DNA from: Lachnospiraceae bacterium
GTDB lineage: Bacteria > Bacillota > Clostridia > Lachnospirales > Lachnospiraceae
NCBI GenBank assembly: GCA_015258095.1
Contig: JABZIV010000012.1
Coordinates: forward strand, 1 to 52,243
Direction: 5' to 3'
DNA: 52,243 nucleotides
Below are positions 25,360-33,683 of this stretch, one piece after another. Position 1 is the first letter of the stretch, and each line of letters opens with the position of its first letter. The translations under genes and the position numbers were made by a program. The notes under the pieces were generated by a model that saw only the letters and a program-made list of their open reading frames with translations, did not search any database and was not told where the DNA came from.

Positions 25360-26253
25360 TTAAGAATTCTTCTGTTTCTTCTCCTTGTACAAAGAATAGA
25401 ACATCGAAGCAGCAGTATAGAACATAACACAAATCACGATAATCTTCAAAACATGAGAAGGAAGTCCCAGGGCAACGCGCGTCGCAACAATGACACCGAC
25501 AACCGCGGAAATGGATGCCCAGAGGCCTACTTTTCGATTATAGCTTCCTTCTTTAATAAAACGAATCGAAGCCACCGGCATAAGATAAGCACAGGAACCC
25601 ATCATGATGGGAAACGCCACAATCGGATCCATCCCGAGAACACAGACCAGAGCGAGACAGGGCGCATAAAGTCCGACTCCCGCAGTCATCACAGCCCCAA
25701 GCAGGAAATTCACCACAACGGCAATCACGAGTTTGATTCCGTGAAGCCCGAACGCATTTCCCTTTGTCGGGATAATATTCGTCACTTGCAGAATAATCAC
25801 GACGGCAAAGACCACCATTGCTACCGCCATAACAAGCTGGATCGTCTCCTTGGAAAGTTTCGAGATGATTCCCGCTCCGATCCATGCACCGGCCGTCGCC
25901 GCAATCAGCATCAGGATAAGGGTCAAAGGTTCTACTCGCACGCCCTGAATAAAAATAAAGGCTTCCACAATAACCGATAAGGAACAGGAAACATTCAAGG
26001 TTCCCGGAATATACTGATCCTCCACCTGCTTAAAACTCTTATAGAGAGAAGCACCGGGAGCGAAAGAACCGATTCCGAAAACATCGAAGAAATTCGTAAT
26101 AAAGCCGATAAAGCAACTGAGGATAACGTTGCTTCCTTTCTCCATTTCATTCCTGTGGCGGAGTAGATCTTTCACAAAAAAGAAAAGAAAAATCAGTCCC
26201 AAAATCCCCAAAACAGACAGTAAAGCAAATGTCACAACGGTTTCTATTCCCAT
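25360..26253 (-). CDS. TauE/SafE-family membrane permease
   Basis: 297 aa, about eight helices in two repeated halves, the TauE/SafE (sulfite exporter/anion permease) architecture. Each half has a conserved segment: CFIGFITNFFDVFGIGSFAPGAS in the first and LLGAVMTAGVGLYAPCLALV in the second. The first half has an extra N-terminal helix. It precedes the proline racemase by 74 bases in the same direction. The pairing suggests transport of proline, hydroxyproline or a related acid, which is inference; family members also move sulfite, sulfoacetate and other anions. Confidence 0.8.
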   Translation of the reverse strand: MGIETVVTFALLSVLGILGLIFLFFFVKDLLRHRNEMEKGSNVILSCFIGFITNFFDVFGIGSFAPGASLYKSFKQVEDQYIPGTLNVSCSLSVIVEAFIFIQGVRVEPLTLILMLIAATAGAWIGAGIISKLSKETIQLVMAVAMVVFAVVIILQVTNIIPTKGNAFGLHGIKLVIAVVVNFLLGAVMTAGVGLYAPCLALVCVLGMDPIVAFPIMMGSCAYLMPVASIRFIKEGSYNRKVGLWASISAVVGVIVATRVALGLPSHVLKIIVICVMFYTAASMFYSLYKEKKQKNS

Positions 26254-26365
26254 ATTCTTTCCCCTAGTTTCTATCCTTTATAGCAAAAACAGCCCTTGTT
26301 TCTACCCTGTACGACGAAAGCAGCCTTTCTTTCCCGGCTGTCCTCTTGCTCGTCTCTACACTTTT

Positions 26366-27481
26366 CTAACTATATACGCTCTTTAAATATTCCATCTTCG
26401 AGCTCATGTTCTGGAGCATTGCATCCAGAACGGTAATTGCCGTCATACTCTCCACCACAACACAGGCTCTCTCGACCACAGTCGGATCATGCCGCCCTTT
26501 TATGGCAATCGTAACAGGCTCTCCGTATTCATTTACAGTTTGCTGTTCTTTGCTGATGGAAGGGGTCGGTTTAAAGCTGGCTCGCAAGAGAATCTCCGAA
26601 CCGTCCGCCATCCCGCCGAGGATTCCGCCGCTATGATTGCTCGCTTTCGTCAGTCTCAACCGTCCTTCTTCTCCGCTCTTACCGCCCCGGGGATAGACAG
26701 CCTCTTCCGAGGAATCCTCTGTTCCTTCAGAAGACGGAAGAAAAGCATCATTGTTCTCTGAACCTTTGCTTCTCGACACGGAGACGCCATCTCCTATTTC
26801 CACGGCCTTGACCGCGCCAATCGACATCAGCGCTTTCGCAAAATCGGCATCCAGTTTGTCAAAGACCGGTTCTCCGACTCCTGCGGGGACTCCCGTAACA
26901 CGGCACTCCACAACGCCACCTGCGGAATCCCCGTCTTCCCGGAGCTGCAGAATCCGCTCATCCGCTTCCTTCTCTCCTCCCGAAACGGAAAGAGAGACGC
27001 CCGCGAGTTCTGTCACGCGTGCCGAGACTTTCACGCCAAGCTCCTCCAGAACCTTCTTTGCGATAGCGCCTGCTGCCACCCGGGCAATCGTTTCCCGTCC
27101 GGAGGAACGTCCCCCGCCCCGATAGTCCCGGAAACCATACTTACAGAAAAATCCGTAATCCGCGTGTCCCGGTCGGAAGCAATGGGCAATCTCTCCATAA
27201 TCCTTCGAGCGCTGGTCTTCGTTTCGAACGAGAAGGGCAATCGGTGTTCCCGTAGTTTTCCCCTCAAAAACGCCCGAAAGAATCTCCACGAGGTCCGCTT
27301 CTTTTCGCTCTGTCATCTTGAGATTCTTTCCGGGACGTCTCCTCTCAAGAAGCGCCTGAATATCCTCTTCGGAAAGGGATAAACCCGCAGGGCAGCCGTC
27401 GACAACGACCCCTAGCGCTTTCCCGTGCGATTCCCCAAAGGTGCTGATGCGGAAAAGCTTCCCAAAACTGCTTCCACCCAT
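26366..27481 (-). CDS. aroC: Chorismate synthase
   Basis: 371 aa. It converts EPSP to chorismate with reduced FMN. Signatures: GKLFRISTFGESHGKALG at the N-terminus, HADYGFFCKYGFRDYRGGGRSSGRET, and the C-terminal KGRHDPTVVERACVVVES. Residues about 249-277 are an extra serine/glutamate/glycine-rich loop (SEGTEDSSEEAVYPRGG...) between GSENNDAF and the SNHSGGILGG motif, where typical enzymes go directly on. The loop is in frame and the rest is intact, so the enzyme should work. It starts 16 bases after the lactonase stop; no other shikimate gene is adjacent. Confidence 0.93.
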   Translation of the reverse strand: MGGSSFGKLFRISTFGESHGKALGVVVDGCPAGLSLSEEDIQALLERRRPGKNLKMTERKEADLVEILSGVFEGKTTGTPIALLVRNEDQRSKDYGEIAHCFRPGHADYGFFCKYGFRDYRGGGRSSGRETIARVAAGAIAKKVLEELGVKVSARVTELAGVSLSVSGGEKEADERILQLREDGDSAGGVVECRVTGVPAGVGEPVFDKLDADFAKALMSIGAVKAVEIGDGVSVSRSKGSENNDAFLPSSEGTEDSSEEAVYPRGGKSGEEGRLRLTKASNHSGGILGGMADGSEILLRASFKPTPSISKEQQTVNEYGEPVTIAIKGRHDPTVVERACVVVESMTAITVLDAMLQNMSSKMEYLKSVYS

Positions 27482-27497
27482 ACTTCTCCTCTATTCC

Positions 27498-28568
27498 TTA
27501 GCCGCGGCACTTTACCATGCAGATACAGTTCGGCTCATCCACTTCCAAATCTCTTGCACTCATGGAAAGAAGCCCGTGCTCATAATCAATATTCAAAAAA
27601 GTAATCGTTCCGCTCTCATTGTTCGCAACCGCAATATGCCTTTCATCCGGGAAGATGCAGAAATCTTTCGGATACTCTCCTCCTACCGGAAGGCTTCCTT
27701 TCATCGTAAGAAGTCCGGTATCGAAATCTCTGTCATAGATGGAAATCGTATTAATCCCGGCATTTGCCACAAAAAGATGAGAAGCCTCCTTATCCGGAGA
27801 GAAGCGCATCTGACAGGCTGCAATCAGGGGATCCCGGTCTTTCTCGAGGAATGTGGATATCGTCTGAATCTTCTCAAAGGAAACTTCTCCCCCGTCTTCC
27901 TCTTCATGAAAACTGTAAACATCCACTACATTTTTCAGTTCATAGAGCAGATACAGATACTTCCTGTCCGGACTGAAGCGGAAGTGCCGCGGACCGGACT
28001 GTAACTCACAGCGCAGGGTATCAATCTGCCGCATTCTGGCGTCTGCCTTATCGAAGCGGAAAACCTTCACCTGGTCTATTCCCAGGTCGGCAATCAAGAT
28101 GTATTTCTGGTCATCCGTCATACGGGCACAGGAGACATGGGGACGGAAGGTTCGTTCTGCAACGGAGCCAATTCCCTGGTCATATACGCCGTCCACAATC
28201 TCTCCAATCGAGCCGTCCGGTAAAAGAGACAGCAAGGTCGCCTTTCCGTCATGATAGCCGGAAACCATCAGGTACTGTCCGCTTTTATCGACCGCAAGAT
28301 GGCAGCCTCTCATTCCCCGAATATTTTTTACATTTAACTTGCTTAATCCGCCATTATCCAGAATACGGAAGGCAACGACGCCTTCATCGGCAATGGAGTA
28401 AAGTGTCTTTTCATCCCGACTCGCTACGACATAGGAGGAGTTATTCACTTCGATTTCGGTTCGTTTAATGAATCTTCCTTTCTCCATATCTACATCACAA
28501 ATTGTGATTCCTTTTGCCGAACCGGTATAGGAATAAGAACCAATATAAGCCACATACTTTGTACGCAT
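27498..28568 (-). CDS. pgl: Lactonase-family beta-propeller protein (6-phosphogluconolactonase-like)
   Basis: 356 aa, a seven-bladed propeller of the YbhE/Pgl type. It has YIGSYSYTGSAKGI at the start, SGYHDGKATLL and FRPHVSCARMTDDQKYILIADLGIDQVKVF in the middle, GPRHFRFSPDRKYLYLLYEL, and FCIFPDERHIAVANNESGTITF late. Such enzymes hydrolyse 6-phosphogluconolactone in the oxidative pentose phosphate route; other members act on other lactones, so the assignment is by family. AAAGGGGG lies before the ATG. Cotranscribed with aroC (16-base gap). The upstream region has a TTTTGGTAAAATA element also found upstream of potA. Confidence 0.82.
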   Translation of the reverse strand: MRTKYVAYIGSYSYTGSAKGITICDVDMEKGRFIKRTEIEVNNSSYVVASRDEKTLYSIADEGVVAFRILDNGGLSKLNVKNIRGMRGCHLAVDKSGQYLMVSGYHDGKATLLSLLPDGSIGEIVDGVYDQGIGSVAERTFRPHVSCARMTDDQKYILIADLGIDQVKVFRFDKADARMRQIDTLRCELQSGPRHFRFSPDRKYLYLLYELKNVVDVYSFHEEEDGGEVSFEKIQTISTFLEKDRDPLIAACQMRFSPDKEASHLFVANAGINTISIYDRDFDTGLLTMKGSLPVGGEYPKDFCIFPDERHIAVANNESGTITFLNIDYEHGLLSMSARDLEVDEPNCICMVKCRG

Positions 28569-28620
28569 CGTCTTCCCCCTTTACACTACAGCTGCTTTAA
28601 ATCATGTTCTGCAATATTTT

Positions 28621-28643
28621 ATTTTGGATTATTTTACCAAAAT
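28621..28643 (-). promoter_or_regulatory. Candidate lactonase promoter/operator
   Basis: ATTTTGG and CCAAAAT form a 7-bp inverted repeat that overlaps a -10-like TAAAAT (28631-28636). The 13-mer TTTTGGTAAAATA on the minus strand is also found upstream of potA at 32758-32770. Confidence 0.4.
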
Positions 28644-28678
28644 ATAAGGAAGGAGAACAGCTTTTTTATCCTTTCAAA

Positions 28679-28725
28679 ATAAAAAAGAAGCAAGAAGGAA
28701 CAAATTCTTGTTCTCTCCCCGCTTC
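28679..28725 (-). terminator. Terminator of the potABCD operon
   Basis: On the minus strand GAAGC...GCTTC encloses GAACAA...TTGTTC, followed by TTTTTTATTTTG, about 70 bases after the potD stop. Confidence 0.65.
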
Positions 28726-28794
28726 CAAGCTACATGAAAATTTCTAAGAGAAATGGCATTTTCCAAGCAGTTATGCACTATAAAAGACTGCCGT

Positions 28795-29928
28795 TTATGA
28801 TGCTTTTAAAATCTTCCAGCGGTTATTGTACTTTGCCTCATTTTTCTCCCCAAGATAAGTGTAGACTTCACTCTTCTTCAAAAGCTCTTTCATATCCGGA
28901 AAAAGAGCCTTATTTTCCGTGTACTTCTTATCCAGGAGTTTCAGCGCGCCGGTGTTCGGTGTTGGATAGGTGATGTACTCGAAGTTCTTCGCCGCGATAT
29001 CCGGACGGCAAAGAAAATTCATCCACTTCTCCGCATTCTCCTTATGCTTTGCATTCTTCGGGATAACCCAGCCGTCGAACCAGACATTCGTGCCTTCCTC
29101 GGGAATCACATAGTCCACTTCCACATCCGTGCCTTCCAGTTCCCCCTGAACATAGAGAATCTCTCCGGAATAAATCACGCCGCAGGCAGCCTCCTCCCCG
29201 ATCATCTTATCCCGTACCTGATCGACAACATAGGCTTGTACCAAGGGTTTCTGCCGAATCAAATCCTGTAGAGCCTCGTCCAGGTCCTTATCCGAGACGG
29301 TATTCATGGAGTGGCCTTCCTTCTTCAACGCAACCATGAACGCATCTCTCACCGAATCCTGCATCAGAATCTCTCCCTTCAGCTTCGGGTTCCAGAGATC
29401 CGCCCATTTCGTGGGATAGGGAACCCCCAGTTTATCGAACATCCGCTTATTGTAAAGAATTCCTACCGTTCCCGTGGTATAAGGTACGACATACCGGTTC
29501 CCGGGATCGAACTGCTCACACATCTTCATATAATCCGCCCCGATTTCCTTAATATTCGGGACTTTGGAAAAATCCACTTCCTGTAAAAGATGGTTTTGTA
29601 ACATTTTCTCAATCATATAATCGGAAGGACAAACCGCGTCATATACCACGCCTCCCGCCTCAATGACCGGATACATTTCTTCGTTCGTCTCAAAAGTATC
29701 ATATACGACTTTGATACCCGTTTCCTTCTCAAACATCTTCGGCACTTCCGGATCAATATACTCTCCGGCATTGTAGACGTTGACCACATTTTCACTTTGT
29801 GCCGAGGACTCACTCCCCTGTTCCGCGCCGCTGTCCTTCTTCCCGCAGGAAGGAACGAAAAGGAGCGCGGAAAGGAGCAGTGCTCCCGCACAAGAATACA
29901 TCACGGATTTTTTTAAATGACTGACCAT
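28795..29928 (-). CDS. potD: Spermidine/putrescine ABC transporter substrate-binding lipoprotein
   Basis: 377 aa. Signal peptide with lipobox FVPSCGKK, so it is anchored by lipidated cysteine on the outer membrane face. The mature protein is a periplasmic-binding fold (VVNVYNAGEYIDPEVPKMFEKETG, PYTTGTVGILYNKRMF, FDGWVIPKNAKHKENAEKWMNFL) characteristic of PotD/PotF. Acidic and aromatic residues in VCPSDYMIE and VWFDGW fit polyamine binding. It is the last gene of potABCD, 64 bases after potC, with AAAAGGA before the ATG. Confidence 0.92.
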   Translation of the reverse strand: MVSHLKKSVMYSCAGALLLSALLFVPSCGKKDSGAEQGSESSAQSENVVNVYNAGEYIDPEVPKMFEKETGIKVVYDTFETNEEMYPVIEAGGVVYDAVCPSDYMIEKMLQNHLLQEVDFSKVPNIKEIGADYMKMCEQFDPGNRYVVPYTTGTVGILYNKRMFDKLGVPYPTKWADLWNPKLKGEILMQDSVRDAFMVALKKEGHSMNTVSDKDLDEALQDLIRQKPLVQAYVVDQVRDKMIGEEAACGVIYSGEILYVQGELEGTDVEVDYVIPEEGTNVWFDGWVIPKNAKHKENAEKWMNFLCRPDIAAKNFEYITYPTPNTGALKLLDKKYTENKALFPDMKELLKKSEVYTYLGEKNEAKYNNRWKILKAS

Positions 29929-29992
29929 AAAATATCCTTTTCTATTTTCCTTTTTTCACACATACCGTTGCAAGTCAAAAAAAGAAAATTTC

Positions 29993-30787
29993 TCAGCTTT
30001 TCTTCGTCTTTTCCAGTGCTCCCGGAGCGAAGTTGGCAAATACGAGAATCACGAAAACCGTTACAAAAATCAGGGTAGACAGGGCATACATGGAAGGTTT
30101 GATGCCTTTCCTTGCCTCTGAATAAACCAGTGTCGAAATCGTATCGATTCCCGCCCCCCTTGTAAAATGGGTGATAATAAAATCATCCAGACTCATGGTA
30201 AAGGCAAGGAGAAAACCGGACAGGACACCGGGCATGATGTCCGGCAGCACCACCTTGAAAAAGGCATAGAGGGGGCTGGCACCGAGGTCCAGCGCCGCAT
30301 CATAGCTCACCTGAGAACTGCGCCGTATCTTCGGCAGCACCGAAAGCAGCACATAAGGGAGATTAAACGTGATATGGGAAATGAGAATCGTTCCAAAGCC
30401 CAGGGTAAAGCGAAAGGCAATGAACAGCAGCATCAGAGAGATTCCCGTCACGATATCCGCATTTAACATCGGAACATTCGTCACCCCAATGATGAGATTC
30501 CTGGGGAGTTTCTTCATATTTCGAATCGCCACCGCAGCCATTGTGCCAAGAACCGTCGCAATAGATGCGGACACGAAGGCGATAATCAGGGTATTTTGCA
30601 AAGCGGCTAAAATCGCCTCATCCTGAAACATTTCCGTATACCAATGCAAACTGAAACCCGAAAAATGCGCTCTGCTCCGTCCAGCATTAAAGGAAAGGGC
30701 AGAAAGCATAAAAATCGGGGCATACATAAACAGAACAATCAAGCCGAGGTAGCCATTTTCCACCCAGCTTTTCCACTTCTTTTCCAT
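29993..30787 (-). CDS. potC: Polyamine ABC transporter permease
   Basis: 264 aa, six helices. N-terminal YLGLIVLFMYAPIFMLSALSFN and the EAA motif region DLGASPLYAFFKVVLPDIMPG, which contacts the ATPase, are typical for PotC. The start ATG overlaps the potB stop (TGATG), so the two permeases are translated together. Forms the channel with PotB. Confidence 0.92.
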   Translation of the reverse strand: MEKKWKSWVENGYLGLIVLFMYAPIFMLSALSFNAGRSRAHFSGFSLHWYTEMFQDEAILAALQNTLIIAFVSASIATVLGTMAAVAIRNMKKLPRNLIIGVTNVPMLNADIVTGISLMLLFIAFRFTLGFGTILISHITFNLPYVLLSVLPKIRRSSQVSYDAALDLGASPLYAFFKVVLPDIMPGVLSGFLLAFTMSLDDFIITHFTRGAGIDTISTLVYSEARKGIKPSMYALSTLIFVTVFVILVFANFAPGALEKTKKS

Positions 30788-31605
30788 CAGAACATCGCCC
30801 CCTCTCCCGTGTCATAGCGAGACAGCACCGCCATAGACAGGATGATAAAGACCATCAAAATCATCGAAAGTCCCGAACCGACATTCCAGTTGGAATTCTG
30901 GGTAAATTCCTGCTCAATCACGTTTCCGATGAGGTAAATCTTTCCTCCGCCAAGGATGTTGGAAATGGCGAATGTGGTCAGCGCCGGTACAAAGACCATC
31001 GTCACCCCGGATACAATTCCCGGAATGGACAAGGGCAGAATCACCTTCCAAAGCGTCGTGAAAAAGCTCGCCCCCAGGTCGTACGCCGCATTGATGGTGT
31101 TGTCATCGATTTTACTCAGGGTATTGTAAATGGGAAGAATCATAAAAGGCAGAAAATCATAGACCATCCCGAGAATAATCGCATACGGTGTATTGATGAG
31201 GTGCTGTTCCGGAAGATGAAGGCAGGTCAGAATTTCATTTAATACACCCTTCCGTTCCAGTAAGGTCTGCCATGCGAGCACACGCAGCAGGGAATTCATC
31301 CACATCGGCAAGATAAAAATAAATGCAACAAAGGAGCCTCTCCCGATTTTCTTATTGCGCAGTACCAGCGCAAGGGGAAAAGCCAGAATAAAACAGAAAA
31401 CCGTGCTTGCAAGAGAAAGAAGCAAAGCCAAAAATAAGGGCTTATAATTCTCCCAGCGTAGAATCTCCGCAACATTGGAGAAGGTAAAGGCGCCTCCCTT
31501 TGTCGTAAAGGCATAGTAGAGGATCAAAAGCAACGGTATCACAATGAAACCGCCCATCCAGACAAGGTAAGGGGCAGTCAAAACACATTTTTCCTTAATC
31601 TTCAA
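30787..31605 (-). CDS. potB: Polyamine ABC transporter permease
   Basis: 272 aa from a TTG at 31605 (278 aa if the ATG at 31623 is used). The TTG is preferred because AGGAGG lies nine bases before it, while for the ATG the GGAGG touches the codon; the resulting MKIKEKCVLTAPYLVW start also fits PotB. Six helices, with the EAA motif DLGASFFTTLWKVILPLSIPG. It overlaps the end of potA by 11 bases in another frame, ensuring coupled translation. Confidence 0.88.
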   Translation of the reverse strand: MKIKEKCVLTAPYLVWMGGFIVIPLLLILYYAFTTKGGAFTFSNVAEILRWENYKPLFLALLLSLASTVFCFILAFPLALVLRNKKIGRGSFVAFIFILPMWMNSLLRVLAWQTLLERKGVLNEILTCLHLPEQHLINTPYAIILGMVYDFLPFMILPIYNTLSKIDDNTINAAYDLGASFFTTLWKVILPLSIPGIVSGVTMVFVPALTTFAISNILGGGKIYLIGNVIEQEFTQNSNWNVGSGLSMILMVFIILSMAVLSRYDTGEGAMF

Positions 31606-32677
31606 CGCCGATAGCCTCCTCATCCTCCGATTCGGGCTTATTCATAATCTGAATATTCGAAGGCTTCACATAAATTCCCACCTTCGTCCCCACCTCATGC
31701 ATCTCCGTGGAATGCACAAGCCACTCAAAGCCGTTCGCCGTGGTACATTCCATCTCATAGATTTCTCCTTTGAAGATGATATGTGTCATCGTTCCGTGCA
31801 GGATGGCTCTATCGTCGTTTTCATCCAGGATCTCCACGTCCTCCGGACGAATCACGACATCGACCGGTTTATTTTTCCCGAATCCTTCATCAATACAAGG
31901 GAAGTTCGCGCCGAAAATACGCACCAGTCTATCCTCTAACATCAGTCCCGGTACGATATTGGAATCGCCGATAAAATCAGCCACAAAGGCATTTTCCGGC
32001 TCATTATAAATCTGCTCCGGAGTTCCCGCCTGTTGGATATACCCCTGATTCATCACCACCACATAATCGGACATCGTCAGTGCCTCTTCCTGATCATGGG
32101 TGACATAGATAAAGGTGATTCCCAATTCATTTTTCAAGCGAATCAGTTCGTACTGCATCTCCTGCCGCAGCTTCAGATCCAGCGCGCCGAGCGGTTCATC
32201 GAGAAGCAGCACTCTCGGTTCATTCACGATGGCACGGGCAATCGCAATTCTCTGTTGTTGCCCGCCGGAGAGCGAATTCACGGAACGTTTCTCATAGCCT
32301 TGCAAATTCACGAGTTTCAAGGCGTATTGAATTTTGTCCCGGATGTATTCTTCCGACTTCTTCCGGATACGGAGTCCAAAGGCAATATTGTCCGCAATAT
32401 TCATGTGCGGAAACAAAGCATACTTCTGAAAAACCGTATTGAGCTGCCTTTTGTTTGCCGGAAGATCCGTGATATCCTTACCTTCAAAAAGGACACGTCC
32501 CTTATCCGGCCGCTCAAATCCTCCAATAATTCGAAGTGTAGTCGTTTTTCCGCAGCCCGAAGGCCCGAGCAAAGTCACGAAACTGTTCTCCCGTATCGCA
32601 AGAGAAAGATCGTCCAAAATAAGCTCTCCGTCAAATGACTTGGTAATCCCTTGTAAATCAATCAGCGTTTTTTCCAA
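31595..32677 (-). CDS. potA: Polyamine ABC transporter ATPase
   Basis: 360 aa from a TTG at 32677, giving the typical MEKTLIDLQGITKSFDG beginning with GGGGG ten bases upstream; the frame continues upstream to two ATGs (32701, 32752), which would add atypical residues. Walker A LGPSGCGKTTT, Q-loop FQKYALFPHM, signature LSGGQQQR, Walker B VLLLDEPLGALD and H-loop VTHDQEEAL are intact. The C-terminal TOBE-like regulatory domain (VVIRPEDVEIL) is present. It powers import of spermidine or putrescine. A promoter lies at 32760-32787. Confidence 0.9.
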   Translation of the reverse strand: MEKTLIDLQGITKSFDGELILDDLSLAIRENSFVTLLGPSGCGKTTTLRIIGGFERPDKGRVLFEGKDITDLPANKRQLNTVFQKYALFPHMNIADNIAFGLRIRKKSEEYIRDKIQYALKLVNLQGYEKRSVNSLSGGQQQRIAIARAIVNEPRVLLLDEPLGALDLKLRQEMQYELIRLKNELGITFIYVTHDQEEALTMSDYVVVMNQGYIQQAGTPEQIYNEPENAFVADFIGDSNIVPGLMLEDRLVRIFGANFPCIDEGFGKNKPVDVVIRPEDVEILDENDDRAILHGTMTHIIFKGEIYEMECTTANGFEWLVHSTEMHEVGTKVGIYVKPSNIQIMNKPESEDEEAIGVED

Positions 32678-32759
32678 CTCATAAAAACCCCCTTCTGTCA
32701 TTTTTACTGCTATGAAGAACTCCTGAAAAAAATATTCCCCTTTAGACAGCAATGGTTCT

Positions 32760-32787
32760 ATTTTACCAAAAAAGAAGGTATTTACAA
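32760..32787 (-). promoter_or_regulatory. Candidate potABCD promoter
   Basis: Minus strand: -35 TTGTAA (32782-32787), 16-base spacer, -10 TAAAAT (32760-32765), about 80 bases before the proposed potA start. The -10 belongs to TTTTGGTAAAATA, shared with the lactonase upstream region. Confidence 0.5.
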
Positions 32788-32819
32788 GATTCCTTTACCG
32801 CTTTTCCGTCAAAGAAAAC

Positions 32820-33674
32820 TTACTTCCATTTCTTCGGTGTGTAGTGAATCTCCGCAACATTGTATACCGTAATAAAGGCTTTCGGGTCTTCCTTCTCCAG
32901 GAAAGTCATGAGTTTCTGGTACTCCTGCCGGTCCACTACCGCCACAATCTCTTTCTTCCGCTCATGGCTGTAGGCGCCGACGATGTCATAAACACTCATT
33001 CCGCTATGTAAACGGTTTAAAATAAAATCTGTAACCGGTTCCACCTTATCGGTAATCACACAAACCCGTTTCTTTATCGTCTGTCCAAAGAGGAAGTAAT
33101 CCAGAATAATCCCGTTAAAGTAGGTTCCCAGGATAGAAAGCACTACCGCCTTCTTATCGAAGGCAAATACGGAGAGTGCCGCAATACAAAGTCCGGCAGC
33201 TCCCATTGCCTTTCCGAGATCCATGTGGAGGTATTTCTGGAGAAGCTTTGCCACGATATCGAGCCCGCCTGAACAGGTATTTCGATTAAAGAGCATCGCC
33301 AGTCCGATACTGACAAAGAAGATATAGGCAATGACATCCAGAAGAATATCTCCTGTCATGGATTGGTTATTCGGAAAGAGCTTCTCAAAAATAAAGAGAA
33401 CGACCGGAAGGGCAATACTCGTATAAGCCGTTTTATAGGCGAAGTTATGACTAAGAAAGAAGTAGGCTACAATCAGCAGAAAAACATTCATGATCATCGT
33501 CAGTGTTGCAACGGACAGAGGCAAAAAGTGATTCAGAATAATGGCCAAACCCGAAATGGAAGATACCGCCACATGACTCGGCACCTGGAAAAAGAAAATG
33601 GCCGCCGCCACAATCACGATGCCTACATTCACCATAAAAGAATCTTCCAGCTTTTTTATCCATTCCCGCTTCAT
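32820..33674 (-). CDS. YitT-family membrane protein (DUF161 + DUF2179)
   Basis: 284 aa. Five or six N-terminal helices including the conserved NRNTCSGGLDIVAKLLQKYL motif, followed by a soluble C-terminal DUF2179 domain (RVCVITDKVEPVTDFILNRL, YSHERKKEIVAVVDRQEYQKL, DPKAFITVYNVAEI). YitT proteins are widespread in Firmicutes, often in several copies, and their role is not well established. The stop is 9 bases-scale spaced from the MFS gene upstream, suggesting cotranscription. Confidence 0.88.
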   Translation of the reverse strand: MKREWIKKLEDSFMVNVGIVIVAAAIFFFQVPSHVAVSSISGLAIILNHFLPLSVATLTMIMNVFLLIVAYFFLSHNFAYKTAYTSIALPVVLFIFEKLFPNNQSMTGDILLDVIAYIFFVSIGLAMLFNRNTCSGGLDIVAKLLQKYLHMDLGKAMGAAGLCIAALSVFAFDKKAVVLSILGTYFNGIILDYFLFGQTIKKRVCVITDKVEPVTDFILNRLHSGMSVYDIVGAYSHERKKEIVAVVDRQEYQKLMTFLEKEDPKAFITVYNVAEIHYTPKKWK

Positions 33675-33683
33675 CTTGTCCTC

